DNA from: UBA2020 sp964551435 | Lineage (GTDB): Bacteria > Pseudomonadota > Alphaproteobacteria > Micavibrionales > UBA2020 | NCBI GenBank assembly: GCA_964551435.1 | Contig: CAZKBS010000008.1 | Location: 1 to 64,000 of the forward strand | Length of the DNA: 64,000 bases | Direction: 5' to 3' | Shown here: positions 25,729-35,035 of the stretch, in pieces | Position numbering within the stretch: position 1 is the first letter of the stretch | Layout of the letters: each line of letters starts with the position of its first letter | Notes under the pieces: model-generated | Databases searched by the model: none | What the model was told of the DNA's origin: nothing | What the model saw: the letters and a program-made list of their open reading frames with translations, nothing else | Position numbers and translations under genes: made by a program

Positions 25729-27018
25729 TCAGAGCAACAATCCGAACGGATTTTCGATCAGTTTTTTGAATACCTGCAGGTATTCCGCGCCGACCGCACC
25801 GTCGATGGCGCGGTGGTCGAAGGATGCGGTGACGGTCATGACGTTTGCCACGGCCATCTGCCCACTCTTGACGACAACGCGTTCCTGCCCCGCGCCGACG
25901 GCCAGAATCGCAGCCTGCGGCGGGTTGATGATGGCGGAAAACTGGCTGATGCCGAACATGCCGAGGTTGGACACGGAAATCGTCCCTCCCTGAAATTCCT
26001 GCGGCTTCAGCCTGCCCTCTTTCGCGCGTGCGCCGAGGTCTTTCATTTCGGACGAAATGACCTTGAGGCTTTTGTTTGCGGCATCGACAATGATCGGCGT
26101 AATCAGACCGTTTGGCGTCGCCACGGCGACAGATACGTCCGCGCGCGTGTACTGCACGATATTATCATCCGTCCACGATACGTTGGCTGCGGGGAATTTT
26201 TGCAGCGCGACGGCGGTCGCCTTGATAATGAAATCGTTCACCGAGATTTTGAGACCGTCCATGCTGTCATTCAGCTGTTTGCGCAAGGACAGCAGCGCAT
26301 CCAGTTCGCAATCGACCGTCAGATAGAAATGCGGCACGGTCTGTTTGGATTCAGACAGGCGGCGGGCAATCACCTTGCGCACGCCGGAATTGGGCGTCAG
26401 CGTATAAGGAATGCCGTAAGCATCCGCGAGCGCCTGCGCATTAACCGAAGACGTAGCGGGCGTAAAGCTGCCGCCAGCCGCTGCGGCCTTCGGCGCTGCC
26501 GCGCCTGCAGGCGCTTTATCAAGGTCGGCCTTGACGATGCGGCCATGCGGGCCGGAGCCCTTGATGGCCGAAAGGTCGATGCCTTTTTCCTTGGCGATGC
26601 GTTTGGCGAGCGGGCTTGCGAAGACGCGGCCCGATGCTTTGGCCTGCGCAGGGCTCGCCACGGCCATTGCCGGTGCTGCCTTCGCAGCTTCGGCGGCGGG
26701 CTGGTTGGCAGGCGTTACGGTTTTGGGCGCAGATGCCGGCGCAGCGGATGCCTTGGCAAGGGCCGATGCGTCTTCGCCTTCTTCCAGCAGGATGGCGATG
26801 AGACTGTTGACCTTGACGCCATCGGTGCCTGCGGGCACGACGATTTTGGCAAGAATGCCTTCGTCGACGGCTTCGACTTCCATCGTCGCCTTGTCGGTTT
26901 CAATTTCGGCAATCACGTCACCGGCCTTGATTTTATCGCCTTCTTTTTTGACCCACTTGGCAAGCTTGCCTTCGGTCATGGTCGGTGACAGGGCGGGCAT
27001 CAGCACATTATGCGGCAT
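25729..27018 (-). CDS. pdhC: Pyruvate dehydrogenase E2 (dihydrolipoyl acetyltransferase)
   Basis: A 429-residue core subunit of the pyruvate dehydrogenase complex that moves acetyl groups to CoA. It has one lipoyl domain (about 1-80; lipoyl-Lys in ETDKATMEVE), an Ala/Pro linker, an E3/E1-binding domain (about 130-165; ASPLAKRIAKEKG and GPHGRIVKADL) and a catalytic domain ending with FDHRAIDGAVGAEYL. The start overlaps the pdhB stop by 11 bases. The lipoyl-domain DNA is about 95% identical to that of pdhB. Confidence 0.97.
   Translation of the reverse strand: MPHNVLMPALSPTMTEGKLAKWVKKEGDKIKAGDVIAEIETDKATMEVEAVDEGILAKIVVPAGTDGVKVNSLIAILLEEGEDASALAKASAAPASAPKTVTPANQPAAEAAKAAPAMAVASPAQAKASGRVFASPLAKRIAKEKGIDLSAIKGSGPHGRIVKADLDKAPAGAAAPKAAAAGGSFTPATSSVNAQALADAYGIPYTLTPNSGVRKVIARRLSESKQTVPHFYLTVDCELDALLSLRKQLNDSMDGLKISVNDFIIKATAVALQKFPAANVSWTDDNIVQYTRADVSVAVATPNGLITPIIVDAANKSLKVISSEMKDLGARAKEGRLKPQEFQGGTISVSNLGMFGISQFSAIINPPQAAILAVGAGQERVVVKSGQMAVANVMTVTASFDHRAIDGAVGAEYLQVFKKLIENPFGLLL
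26857..27003. repeat. Lipoyl-domain direct repeat, copy in pdhC
   Basis: 147 bases matching 28232-28378 in pdhB with seven mismatches by hand count. The encoded 47-residue stretch, from MPALSPTMTEG to AVDEG, is identical in both proteins. Such identity at the DNA level, including third positions, suggests recent gene conversion or duplication within the operon. Confidence 0.9.
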
Positions 27019-28393
27019 AGGTCACCTTTTTCGCGGCGTCGATGATGTGTTCTTCCTGCGGCAGCGCGAGCTTTTCGAGGTTCGCGGCATAGGGCATCGG
27101 CACATCCGCGCCATGCACGCGCACCACGGGGGCGTCGAGATAATCGAAGCATTGCTCCATCATCAGCGCCGCCATTTCGGAGCCCATGCCCGCATAGGGC
27201 CAGCCCTCTTCAACCGAGATCAGGCGGTTGGTTTTCTTGACGGACTCGACAATCGTCGCGGTATCCAGCGGGCGCAGCGTGCGCAGGTTGATGACCTCCG
27301 CGCTGATGCCTTGCTGGGCCAGCTTTTCGGCCGCCTGCAGCGCAACGCCGACCATGCGGCTGAAAGCCGTGATGGTGACGTCGGTACCGGCGCGTTCGAT
27401 TTTCGCCTTGCCGATGGGCAGGATGAAATCGGGGTCAGCCGGAACGTCGAAAGACTGTCCGTACATGATTTCGTTTTCAAGGAATACGACCGGGTTCGGG
27501 TCGCGGATCGCGGCCTTGAGCAGGCCCTTCGCATCCGCCGACGACCACGGCGCAATCACTTTCAAACCCGGGCAATGCGCATACCACGATGCGAAGCATT
27601 GCGAGTGCTGCGCGGCCACGCGCGACGCAGCACCGTTCGGCCCGCGGAACACGATGGGGCAACCCAGCTGCCCGCCAGCCATATACAGCGTCTTGGCGGC
27701 GGAGTTGATGATGTGGTCAATCGCCTGCATGGCGAAGTTCCAGGTCATGAATTCGGTGACGGGCTTCAGGCCTGCGAAAGCCGCGCCGACAGCGATACCG
27801 GCAAAACCGTATTCGGTAATCGGCGTGTCAATCACGCGCTTGTCGCCGAATTCCTGCAAAAGACCTTGCGTGACTTTATACGCGCCCTGATATTCGGCGA
27901 CTTCTTCGCCCATGACGAAAACATCGCCATCGCGGCGCATTTCCTCGGCCATGGCGTCGCGCAGCGCTTCGCGTACGGTGACGCTGACGGTCGGGCCCGT
28001 CCATTCCTTTTCCGCAGCAGGCGCGGCGGCGGCAGGCTGCGCAGGCGTCTGCGTCGGCAGGCAGGACGGATTGACGAAGGGCGCATCTTCATGCGCAACC
28101 TTCGGCGCCGGCGCGGCCGATGCGGCGGCGGCAACATCCGCCGCGTTTTCGCCATCTTCGAGCAGCACGGCAATCGGCGTATTCACGGCCACGCCTTCGG
28201 TGCCTTCGGCCACGAGGATTTTGCCAATCACGCCTTCATCGACGGCTTCGACTTCCATCGTCGCCTTGTCGGTTTCAATTTCGGCAATCACGTCGCCAGC
28301 CTTGATTTTATCGCCCTCTTTCTTGACCCACTTGGCAAGCTTGCCTTCGGTCATGGTCGGGGACAGTGCGGGCATCAGGATTTGAATGGACAT
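27008..28393 (-). CDS. pdhB: Pyruvate dehydrogenase E1 beta with N-terminal lipoyl domain
   Basis: A 461-residue beta subunit of the thiamine-diphosphate-dependent E1. An N-terminal lipoyl domain (about 1-80) is joined by an Ala/Pro-rich linker to the transketolase-type pyrimidine-binding domain, which starts near VSVTVREALRDAMAEEM. The catalytic region includes EEVAEYQGAYKVTQGL, and the C-terminal domain has VITAFSRMVG. The lipoyl fusion is characteristic of alphaproteobacterial PdhB. It lies three bases after the pdhA stop. Confidence 0.97.
   Translation of the reverse strand: MSIQILMPALSPTMTEGKLAKWVKKEGDKIKAGDVIAEIETDKATMEVEAVDEGVIGKILVAEGTEGVAVNTPIAVLLEDGENAADVAAAASAAPAPKVAHEDAPFVNPSCLPTQTPAQPAAAAPAAEKEWTGPTVSVTVREALRDAMAEEMRRDGDVFVMGEEVAEYQGAYKVTQGLLQEFGDKRVIDTPITEYGFAGIAVGAAFAGLKPVTEFMTWNFAMQAIDHIINSAAKTLYMAGGQLGCPIVFRGPNGAASRVAAQHSQCFASWYAHCPGLKVIAPWSSADAKGLLKAAIRDPNPVVFLENEIMYGQSFDVPADPDFILPIGKAKIERAGTDVTITAFSRMVGVALQAAEKLAQQGISAEVINLRTLRPLDTATIVESVKKTNRLISVEEGWPYAGMGSEMAALMMEQCFDYLDAPVVRVHGADVPMPYAANLEKLALPQEEHIIDAAKKVTYAA
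28232..28378. repeat. Lipoyl-domain direct repeat, copy in pdhB
   Basis: Partner of 26857-27003, offset by 1375 bases in the same orientation. Outside this segment the two lipoyl domains diverge, which marks the limits of the homogenised block. Confidence 0.9.
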
Positions 28394-28396
28394 GGA

Positions 28397-29419
28397 TTAA
28401 CCCTCCACCAGAATGTCGGTCCACAGCTCGGACGGATCCGGCTCCGGGCTTTGCTGCGCGAATTCGGCGGATTCATTGACTACCGCCTTCACGTCTTTTT
28501 CGATTTTTTTGAAATCATCCTCGCCGAACTTGCCGGTGGCCAGAATGGCTTTGCGGATTTGTTCGATGGGGTCGTGATTTTCTTTCATCATCTCGACTTC
28601 TTCTTTCGAGCGGTATTTACCCGGATCCGACATCGAGTGACCGCGGTAGCGGTAGGTATCGAATTCGAGGATATAGGGGCCGTTGCCGCTGCGGACGTAT
28701 TCAACCGCCTTCAGCGCGGCGGCGCGTACCGTCAGCACGTCCATGCCGTCGATTTTTTCGCCCGGAATGTCATAACCTTCGCCGCGTTTGTAAAGAACGC
28801 CGGCCGCGTGGCGCGTCTGGCTGGTGCCCATGCCGTATTTGTTGTTTTCGATGACGAAAATCACCGGCAGTTTCCACAGCGACGCCATGTTATAGGCTTC
28901 GTAAATCTGCCCCTGGTTGGCCGCACCATCGCCGTAATAAGCGGTGCAGATACCGTTGTCGCCTTTGTATTTATGCGCAAAGGCCAGCCCCGCGCCCAGC
29001 GGACCCGTCGCGCCGACGATACCATGGCCGCCGTAAAAACCCTTTTCACGGCTGAACATGTGCATGGAGCCGCCCTTGCCGCGGGAATACCCGCCCTTGC
29101 GGCCCGTCAGTTCGGCCATGACGCCGTTGGCGGACATACCGCAGGCCAGCATGTGGCCATGGTCACGGTACGCGGTGATGACGGTGTCCTGCGGCTGAAG
29201 CGCGGACTGCATCCCGACGACGACAGCTTCCTGCCCGATATAGAGGTGGCAGAAGCCGCCGATAAGACCCATGCCATAGAGCTGGCCGGCCTTTTCTTCG
29301 AAACGGCGGATAAGGAGCATGTCCTTGAAATATTCGAGCATCTGTTCCGGCGATGCGATGTTGGACGGCGATTTGACCGTCTCCAGTTTAGCCTTGCCGG
29401 ATGTAGGTGTGCTTGCCAC
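28397..29419 (-). CDS. pdhA: Pyruvate dehydrogenase E1 alpha
   Basis: A 340-residue subunit that binds thiamine diphosphate and decarboxylates pyruvate. The ThDP motif appears as YYGDGAANQGQIYEAYNMAS with VIENNKYGM nearby. The phosphorylation-loop region YRYRGHSMSDPGKYR is well conserved. It is the first gene of pdhA-pdhB-pdhC, with ftsB upstream on the same strand after a gap of about 120 bases that should hold the promoter. Confidence 0.97.
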   Translation of the reverse strand: MASTPTSGKAKLETVKSPSNIASPEQMLEYFKDMLLIRRFEEKAGQLYGMGLIGGFCHLYIGQEAVVVGMQSALQPQDTVITAYRDHGHMLACGMSANGVMAELTGRKGGYSRGKGGSMHMFSREKGFYGGHGIVGATGPLGAGLAFAHKYKGDNGICTAYYGDGAANQGQIYEAYNMASLWKLPVIFVIENNKYGMGTSQTRHAAGVLYKRGEGYDIPGEKIDGMDVLTVRAAALKAVEYVRSGNGPYILEFDTYRYRGHSMSDPGKYRSKEEVEMMKENHDPIEQIRKAILATGKFGEDDFKKIEKDVKAVVNESAEFAQQSPEPDPSELWTDILVEG

Positions 29420-29538
29420 GGGGGAGCCTCTTTATGCGGTTGAAAATAGACCCCCTTAATTAATCTTTTGGCCGCCGCTTTGCAAGCACGGCAGACGCAA
29501 TTAGGGCGTTTTGTATTTCACATAAAATAATATCCGGA

Positions 29539-29877
29539 TTATTTCAGGCGGCTATGCACAACCACGCGCTCTTCGGCCTTCATATAGCCGAGAACCACAC
29601 GCACGCGTTCATCCAGAAGGTCGAGGTCAAGACTTTCCGGACGCATCAGGCGCACACGGTTTTCCAGTTCCTCGCGGTCTTCTTTTTTCTGGGCGAGTTT
29701 TTGCTCTGCCGACGCCAGTTTGATGTCCAGCCCCTTGCGCGCGAAATAACCGCGGTCGCCATGCACCAGATGGTAGCCGAAATACAGAAACAGACCGAAG
29801 CTGAGGATGGTGACCAGACTGCGGGAAATCGATTTCGGTTTTTGGGGCTGTTTGTAAGGCGTTCTCATACTTCCCAT
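29539..29877 (-). CDS. ftsB: Septum formation initiator FtsB/DivIC family
   Basis: A 112-residue bitopic membrane protein of the divisome FtsQLB subcomplex. A basic cytoplasmic start, one transmembrane helix (about 21-38) and a periplasmic coiled coil (about 50-85, rich in Lys, Glu and Leu heptads) are visible, followed by SLDLDLLDERVRVVLGY, typical of the family. The position upstream of pdhA is conserved in Alphaproteobacteria. An internal ATG at 29868 is an alternative start. Confidence 0.88.
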   Translation of the reverse strand: MGSMRTPYKQPQKPKSISRSLVTILSFGLFLYFGYHLVHGDRGYFARKGLDIKLASAEQKLAQKKEDREELENRVRLMRPESLDLDLLDERVRVVLGYMKAEERVVVHSRLK

Positions 29878-29968
29878 GGAATCACAGACGAGTCATAACG
29901 TCAACTAAAAAGGCTTGGATTCAATGATTTATCAGCCCTCGCCCTGCCGCGCCACCTGAAAATACATA

Positions 29969-29996
29969 TTGACAGGGACGCCGCGCGCTTTACATT
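29969..29996 (+). promoter_or_regulatory. Putative promoter of kdsA
   Basis: TTGACA (29969-29974) is followed after 16 bases by TACATT (29991-29996). The kdsA ATG is at 30042, giving a leader of about 40 bases. The -35 is perfect and the -10 matches four of six. Confidence 0.6.
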
Positions 29997-30041
29997 CAGG
30001 GCAAAGACGGATTTTTCCTTTATTGAAAGGCTTTTTTGCGC

Positions 30042-30908
30042 ATGACCGCCGCCACCGCACAGCACCATATTTCTATCGGCAACCTGAAAATGGGCAACGA
30101 CCTGCCCTTCGTGCTGATCGCCGGCCCCTGCCAGATGGAAAGCCGCGACCACGCTTTCGACATGTGCGGCGCCATCAAGGAAATCACGGGCAAGCTGGGC
30201 ATTCCGCTGGTCTATAAATCTTCGTTCGACAAGGCGAACCGCACCTCGCTGAAAGGCCAGCGCGGCATCGGGCTTGAAAAAGGCCTGCCGGTTTTCGAAG
30301 AACTGCGCAGCAAAATGAACCTGCCCGTCATCACCGATATTCACACCGCCGAACAATGCGCGATTGTCGCGCCGTCGGTGGATGTGCTGCAAATCCCCGC
30401 ATTTCTGTGCCGCCAGACCGACCTTCTGATCGCCGCCGCCAAAACCGGCAAGCCGATCAACGTCAAGAAAGGCCAGTTCCTTGCACCGTGGGACATGAAA
30501 AACGTCGCCGCGAAAATAATCGAAAGCGGCAACCCGAACGTGATGCTGTGCGAACGCGGCGTGACCTTTGGCTATAACACGCTGGTCAACGATATGCGCG
30601 CCCTGCCCATCATGGCCGAAACCGGCCTGCCTGTCGTTTTCGACGCGACGCATTCGGTGCAGCAACCGGGTGGCGCGGGTACCGCATCGGGCGGCGACCG
30701 CCGCATGGTGCCGCCGCTGGCGCGCGCCGCGCTGGCCATCGGCTGCGCCGCGATTTTCATGGAAACGCATCAAGACCCCGACAAGGCACCGTCGGACGGT
30801 CCCAACATGGTGAAGCTGTCGGATCTCGAAGGCATTCTGACGCAGCTTGTCGCCATCGACCGTCTCATCAAACCCGAAGCTTACAGCCGCGCACAAAAAG
30901 CGGCCTGA
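30042..30908 (+). CDS. kdsA: KDO-8-phosphate synthase
   Basis: A 288-residue TIM-barrel aldolase that condenses phosphoenolpyruvate with arabinose 5-phosphate, feeding the lipopolysaccharide core. IAGPCQMESRDHAF at the start, YKSSFDKANRTS, and the late FDATHSVQQPGG are diagnostic. An upstream TTG at 30036 is less likely than ATG 30042, which has AAAGG 11 bases before it. It implies a Gram-negative outer membrane with KDO-containing lipid A, in keeping with the MsbA-type exporter at 54222. Confidence 0.97.
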   Translation: MTAATAQHHISIGNLKMGNDLPFVLIAGPCQMESRDHAFDMCGAIKEITGKLGIPLVYKSSFDKANRTSLKGQRGIGLEKGLPVFEELRSKMNLPVITDIHTAEQCAIVAPSVDVLQIPAFLCRQTDLLIAAAKTGKPINVKKGQFLAPWDMKNVAAKIIESGNPNVMLCERGVTFGYNTLVNDMRALPIMAETGLPVVFDATHSVQQPGGAGTASGGDRRMVPPLARAALAIGCAAIFMETHQDPDKAPSDGPNMVKLSDLEGILTQLVAIDRLIKPEAYSRAQKAA

Positions 30909-30939
30909 TTATCCCCCGGCATCCGCAGGAGATTTTGAT

Positions 30940-31485
30940 ATGGGCGATACGAATATGGACATGACCCGCAGCAAAATCTTCAACGTCGGCGTTTACGCCT
31001 GCGCTGCCATCGGCGCGGTGACAGGCGCTGTCGGATATGGCGGCGGCACGCTTGGCGGTATTCTTGGCATGGGCGCGGTTGGCGCGGTGGCGGGCGGCCT
31101 TGGTATCCCCCTCGCCCTCACGGGTGCCGCGGTCATGGGCTATGTCGGATATGTCGGGCTTAAATCCACCATCAAGGCACTCAAAAGCGAAGGCGCTGCC
31201 GTACCGCTCGGCCTTGCCATCGTCGGCATCTCCGCTGCCAAGGCATTATTTGTCGAGCCTGTGAAATCACTCCACGCACTGTTCACCCGCGCGCGCGATA
31301 ATAACGGACATCAATCCCCGCCCGCGCGCAGCATGGATGATGCGGGCAGCAGCAGCGCAGCGCCCTCACGCCTGAAGGCAGGCAAGCTCAAAGCCGCTTT
31401 TGCGGGTATCCTAAAACCGCTGCGTAAAAAATCGCCCGCCGAGAAACCGGCGGCAGCGCCGCAGCAAAAACCGCCCGCGCCTTAA
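30940..31485 (+). CDS. Small glycine-rich membrane protein with proline-rich tail (3)
   Basis: A 181-residue protein without a known family. Residues about 14-75 are strongly Gly/Ala/Val-rich with repeated small-x3-small spacing, suggesting two or three tightly packed helices. A basic segment and a low-complexity Ala/Pro/Lys tail ending in PQQKPPAP follow. It starts 31 bases after kdsA, with AGGAGA eight bases before the ATG, so it is very likely co-transcribed with kdsA. Related in design to the proteins at 5995, 25156 and 46041. Confidence 0.72.
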   Translation: MGDTNMDMTRSKIFNVGVYACAAIGAVTGAVGYGGGTLGGILGMGAVGAVAGGLGIPLALTGAAVMGYVGYVGLKSTIKALKSEGAAVPLGLAIVGISAAKALFVEPVKSLHALFTRARDNNGHQSPPARSMDDAGSSSAAPSRLKAGKLKAAFAGILKPLRKKSPAEKPAAAPQQKPPAP

Positions 31486-31486
31486 T

Positions 31487-32239
31487 TCAAGGCGCGCCAA
31501 GACCCGAAGGCAGCGTCGGCATCGACGGCAGGGGCGGAATGGCGGGTAAATCATCCAGACTCATGGCAGGCGGCGCTATTTGCGGCTTGCGGCGCGGCAG
31601 AAAGACAGTCGTACCCTTTGCTGTCTTAGCCTCCGGCTTCTTGACCGTACCATGCGCAGGCGCCATCCCCAGATAGCCCAGCAATATATAGGTATCCTCG
31701 CGCGGCAACTCGCCCTTGCGGGCCTGAATTTGCATGAAAGCCGCCGCCTTGTCGGACGTGCGCATGAAAACGCCCGCGTTATGTTCGCGCGCATCTCCCT
31801 CGCCGATTTTATATTCGATATAAAACGCAGGCTCCCCGATGCCGTTTTCGAAATATTGAAGGTCGATGACCTCGGCCGTTTTTTTGTAGTTACCGACAAG
31901 AAGCTGCGCAAGACCCGTCATGATTTTCGTATCCGCATCGGCGCGGCCTGTCAGGCCGTAAACCGTGGTGGTTTGCAAACGCGTCCAGTTTTTGACGTCG
32001 TGCCCCTCGGGCGTATATTCCAGCTGCGCGGTGCGGAACTGCGGGTCGGTAAATCCCGCCCATGTGAAAGCAGGGCAGCCGAAATCTTTGGCAATCGGCA
32101 GAAATACCTGACCGGAAGCTTCAAGCGCGGCAATCTGGCTCGGCTCCTGCGCTTCGGTTTCAAAGGCACCGGCAGGCGCAGCCCATACAAGCGCACAGAA
32201 CAAAAACACTGTAAAACGGCTGAACAATACCATAATCAA
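31487..32239 (-). CDS. Exported hypothetical protein
   Basis: A 250-residue protein with a signal peptide (about 1-25, cleaved near PAGAFE). The mature part has no motif I can name. It includes a possible adhesion-like or scaffold beta region and a proline-rich C-terminus with several P-P-L and P-S-M steps. It converges with the small membrane protein upstream (one base apart). A second in-frame ATG two codons on is equally usable. Periplasmic or outer-membrane location is inferred. Confidence 0.65.
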   Translation of the reverse strand: MIMVLFSRFTVFLFCALVWAAPAGAFETEAQEPSQIAALEASGQVFLPIAKDFGCPAFTWAGFTDPQFRTAQLEYTPEGHDVKNWTRLQTTTVYGLTGRADADTKIMTGLAQLLVGNYKKTAEVIDLQYFENGIGEPAFYIEYKIGEGDAREHNAGVFMRTSDKAAAFMQIQARKGELPREDTYILLGYLGMAPAHGTVKKPEAKTAKGTTVFLPRRKPQIAPPAMSLDDLPAIPPLPSMPTLPSGLGAP

Positions 32240-32404
32240 AACACCTCCCGCTTCGCATCACCATAGCACAGCGGCGGCGCGATGCAGCCCCTCTTTTCAA
32301 GCCCCGCCCCGTACAGCCCCGCCGCGCGAATGCCTTTGCAGCCACAGGCAAAAACCGCTATTCTCGGCGCGAGATTATTCGCAAACCCCAAGGGAGATCA
32401 TCCT

Positions 32405-33742
32405 ATGACTGCCATTGTCGATATCGTCGGCCGCGAAATTCTGGACAGCCGCGGCAACCCCACTGTGGAAGTGGACGTTGTACTGGAAAGCGGCGTCGTC
32501 GGCCGCGCTGCCGTTCCGTCGGGCGCATCGACCGGCGCGCACGAAGCCGTCGAAAAACGCGATGGCGACAAAAAGCGCTATCACGGCAAGGGCGTGCAAA
32601 AGGCGGTTGACGCCGTCAATACGGAAATTTTTGAAGCCATCGCCGGTATCGACGCGACAGAGCAGACGCTGATTGACGAACTGCTCATCGACCTTGACGG
32701 CACGCCGAACAAGGCACGTCTGGGCGCCAATGCCATTCTGGGGGTCAGCCTCGCCACCGCGCATGCGGCGGCATCGGAACTGGATATGCCGCTCTATCGC
32801 TATGTCGGCGGTACTTTCGCCCACCTGCTGCCGACACCGATGATGAACATCATCAACGGCGGCGCCCATGCCGATAATTCCATCGACTTTCAGGAATTCA
32901 TGATCATGCCCGTCGCAGCCGAAAGCAGCGCCGAGAGCATCCGCATGGGCTCTGAAGTATTTCAAAGCCTTAAGAAGCTTCTTTCAGAATCCGGTTTCAA
33001 TACCGCCGTCGGTGATGAAGGCGGCTTCGCGCCCAACTTTAAAAGCACGGAACAAGGTCTTGAATACATTATGAAGGCCATCGCCGCCGCAGGCTACAAA
33101 GCTGGCAGCGATATCGTTCTCGCGCTGGACGTTGCGGCAACCGAATTTTTCAAGAAAGGCAAATATCACCTTGAAGGGGAAGGAAAAACCTTCGATAGCG
33201 AACAGATGATTTCCTTCTACGAAAAACTGGTTGGCAAATTCCCCATCGTATCCATCGAAGACGGCATGGCCGAAGACGACTGGGCGGGCTGGACGGAGCT
33301 GACGGCACGTCTGGGCGACAAGGTGCAGCTGGTCGGTGATGACCTGTTCGTGACCAATGCCGCGCGTCTGAAGCAGGGCATTGAGCAAAACGCAGCGAAC
33401 GCCATCCTCATCAAGGTGAACCAGATCGGCACCCTGACCGAAACCCTGAACGCGGTGCAAACCGCGCAGAAGGCTGGTTTCGGCGTTGTGTTCTCCCACC
33501 GCTCGGGCGAGACAGAGGACAGCACCATTGCCGACCTCGCCGTCGCCACCAACGCGGGCCAGATCAAGACGGGCTCCCTGTCGCGTTCCGACCGTATCGC
33601 CAAGTACAACCAGTTGATCCGCATCGAAGAACAGCTGGGCCCATCCGGCTGCTTCGCCGGCCGCGACAGCGTCAAAGGCCTCAGCCGTAAAAAGCCTGCC
33701 CTGCGCAGCGTCGAAGGCGGCAAAAAGAAAAAACGCGCCTGA
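32405..33742 (+). CDS. eno: Enolase
   Basis: A 445-residue glycolytic enzyme converting 2-phosphoglycerate to phosphoenolpyruvate. The N-terminal REILDSRGNPTVEVDV, the catalytic Glu region, the signature ILIKVNQIGTLTET and SHRSGETEDS are all present, with magnesium ligands in ALDVAATEF, SIEDGMAEDD and VGDDLFVTN. The start at 32405 has GGGAG about ten bases upstream. The protein runs about 20 residues beyond the usual FAGR end into a basic KKKKRA tail. Confidence 0.97.
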   Translation: MTAIVDIVGREILDSRGNPTVEVDVVLESGVVGRAAVPSGASTGAHEAVEKRDGDKKRYHGKGVQKAVDAVNTEIFEAIAGIDATEQTLIDELLIDLDGTPNKARLGANAILGVSLATAHAAASELDMPLYRYVGGTFAHLLPTPMMNIINGGAHADNSIDFQEFMIMPVAAESSAESIRMGSEVFQSLKKLLSESGFNTAVGDEGGFAPNFKSTEQGLEYIMKAIAAAGYKAGSDIVLALDVAATEFFKKGKYHLEGEGKTFDSEQMISFYEKLVGKFPIVSIEDGMAEDDWAGWTELTARLGDKVQLVGDDLFVTNAARLKQGIEQNAANAILIKVNQIGTLTETLNAVQTAQKAGFGVVFSHRSGETEDSTIADLAVATNAGQIKTGSLSRSDRIAKYNQLIRIEEQLGPSGCFAGRDSVKGLSRKKPALRSVEGGKKKKRA

Positions 33743-33767
33743 AAACCGCGAAATTTCTGAAAAAATG

Positions 33768-33804
33768 ACAGGCGGCGGGCCCTAAAGCCTTTGCCGCCTG
33801 TTTT
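33768..33804 (+). terminator. Intrinsic terminator after eno
   Basis: ACAGGCGGC (33768-33776) pairs with GCCGCCTGT (33793-33801), followed by TTTA. The loop is about 16 bases. It separates eno from ppa. Confidence 0.75.
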
Positions 33805-33860
33805 ATTGCACTGCAATATATGGTAGGATTCCCGAAAACAACGCCCTGAGCAGGAATCCC

Positions 33861-34412
33861 ATGTTTGTCGATAAAATCTCCATCGGTAAAAACCCGCCCC
33901 ACGAAGTGAACGTCATCGTTGAAAACCCCGTGGGCGGCGCACCGGTCAAATACGAAATCGACAAGGAAAGCGGTGCCCCCATGGTTGACCGTTTCCTGCA
34001 TGTCGCCATGCAATACCCGGGCAACTACGGCTTTATCCCCCATACGCTGTCCGAAGACGGCGATCCGGTGGATGTGCTGATTATCGGCGCTATTCCGGTT
34101 GTGCCGGGCGCGGTCGTGGCCGTGCGCCCCGTGGGCGTCCTGAAAATGGAAGACGAAGCCGGCGGCGACGAAAAAATTATCGCCGTGCCGATCAGCAAAC
34201 TCGACCCCGAATTCGAAGATATCAAAAACTATACCGACATTCCGGAATCCAAACGCAAGCGCATCGAACATTTCTTTGAACGCTACAAGGAACTGGAACC
34301 CGGCAAATGGGTCAAAGTCCACGGCTGGGGCGATGTCAACGAGGCCAAGAAAATGATCGAAGAAGGCATCGAGCGGCTTAAAAAAAAACTTAACGCCACC
34401 CTTGCCGCCTAA
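33861..34412 (+). CDS. ppa: Inorganic pyrophosphatase (family I)
   Basis: A 183-residue soluble enzyme that hydrolyses pyrophosphate and drives biosynthetic reactions. YEIDKESG, the YPGNYGFIPHT segment and DGDPVDVLI, with three metal-binding Asp, are diagnostic. A late basic stretch is usual. It lies between the eno terminator and a convergent DUF1287 gene. Confidence 0.97.
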   Translation: MFVDKISIGKNPPHEVNVIVENPVGGAPVKYEIDKESGAPMVDRFLHVAMQYPGNYGFIPHTLSEDGDPVDVLIIGAIPVVPGAVVAVRPVGVLKMEDEAGGDEKIIAVPISKLDPEFEDIKNYTDIPESKRKRIEHFFERYKELEPGKWVKVHGWGDVNEAKKMIEEGIERLKKKLNATLAA

Positions 34413-34429
34413 AAGCACCTGAACGCCTA

Positions 34430-35035
34430 TTACGGCGCGTATCTGTAATGTCCGGTGATTTTGTAGCTGAATAAAATATCTTCGACCTTCGTGCCGGCAC
34501 CGATGTTGTGCACGACAAGCGGCCTTGTGCCGTCCGCCGTGCGCTGCGCGCTGATGATTCCGATATGCGGAATCATTTTTTGTGGCCCGGCCAGATTCCA
34601 TGTCACGATATCGCCGGGCAAATAATCCGAAGAACGCTCCGTCACAGGCAGGCTTTGGCCATGGCGCGTGAAAAAGACTTGCAGGTTCGGCACGCGGCGG
34701 TGGTCGATGTTGGGATCAGGGCGGCTGAGCCCCCATGTTTTCGGATACAATCCGAAATGCCGTTTCATATCCTCATGAACCCGCTGTTGCAAATCAATGC
34801 CGAGCGCGCGGTAGGCGCGGATCACCACATCTGAACAAACGCCGGTTTCGCGCGGCACATCGCCATTCGGGTATGGTATGCGGCGGTAAGCGGGGTCGTA
34901 GCTTTTGGTATAGGCGGTTTGTTCTTCCGCCGCGGAGACAAGGCGCGCAGCGTCAAATCCCTCTGCGCGGGCAACCATGGGTGCAGCCGCCAGCAGCACA
35001 CAGAACACCCACGCGGACAAAATCCGCCGCAGCAT
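34430..35035 (-). CDS. DUF1287 exported protein
   Basis: A 201-residue protein with a signal peptide (about 1-24, ending VARA). The mature part matches the DUF1287 family, papain-like in fold: PAYRRIPYPNGDVP, GVCSDVVIRAYRALGIDLQ with the candidate Cys nucleophile, DPNIDHRRVPNL and a late VVHNIGAG. It probably acts on the cell wall or a periplasmic peptide. Its start meets the pyrG stop (35035), so it may be co-transcribed with pyrG. Confidence 0.85.
   Translation of the reverse strand: MLRRILSAWVFCVLLAAAPMVARAEGFDAARLVSAAEEQTAYTKSYDPAYRRIPYPNGDVPRETGVCSDVVIRAYRALGIDLQQRVHEDMKRHFGLYPKTWGLSRPDPNIDHRRVPNLQVFFTRHGQSLPVTERSSDYLPGDIVTWNLAGPQKMIPHIGIISAQRTADGTRPLVVHNIGAGTKVEDILFSYKITGHYRYAP

Noticed and set aside
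26531..29443. A 970-codon open frame on the plus strand
   Set aside because: It runs antisense to pdhC, pdhB and pdhA, which are certain genes. Long antisense frames are expected from the codon bias of a GC-rich genome; the translation is low in complexity with no domain.
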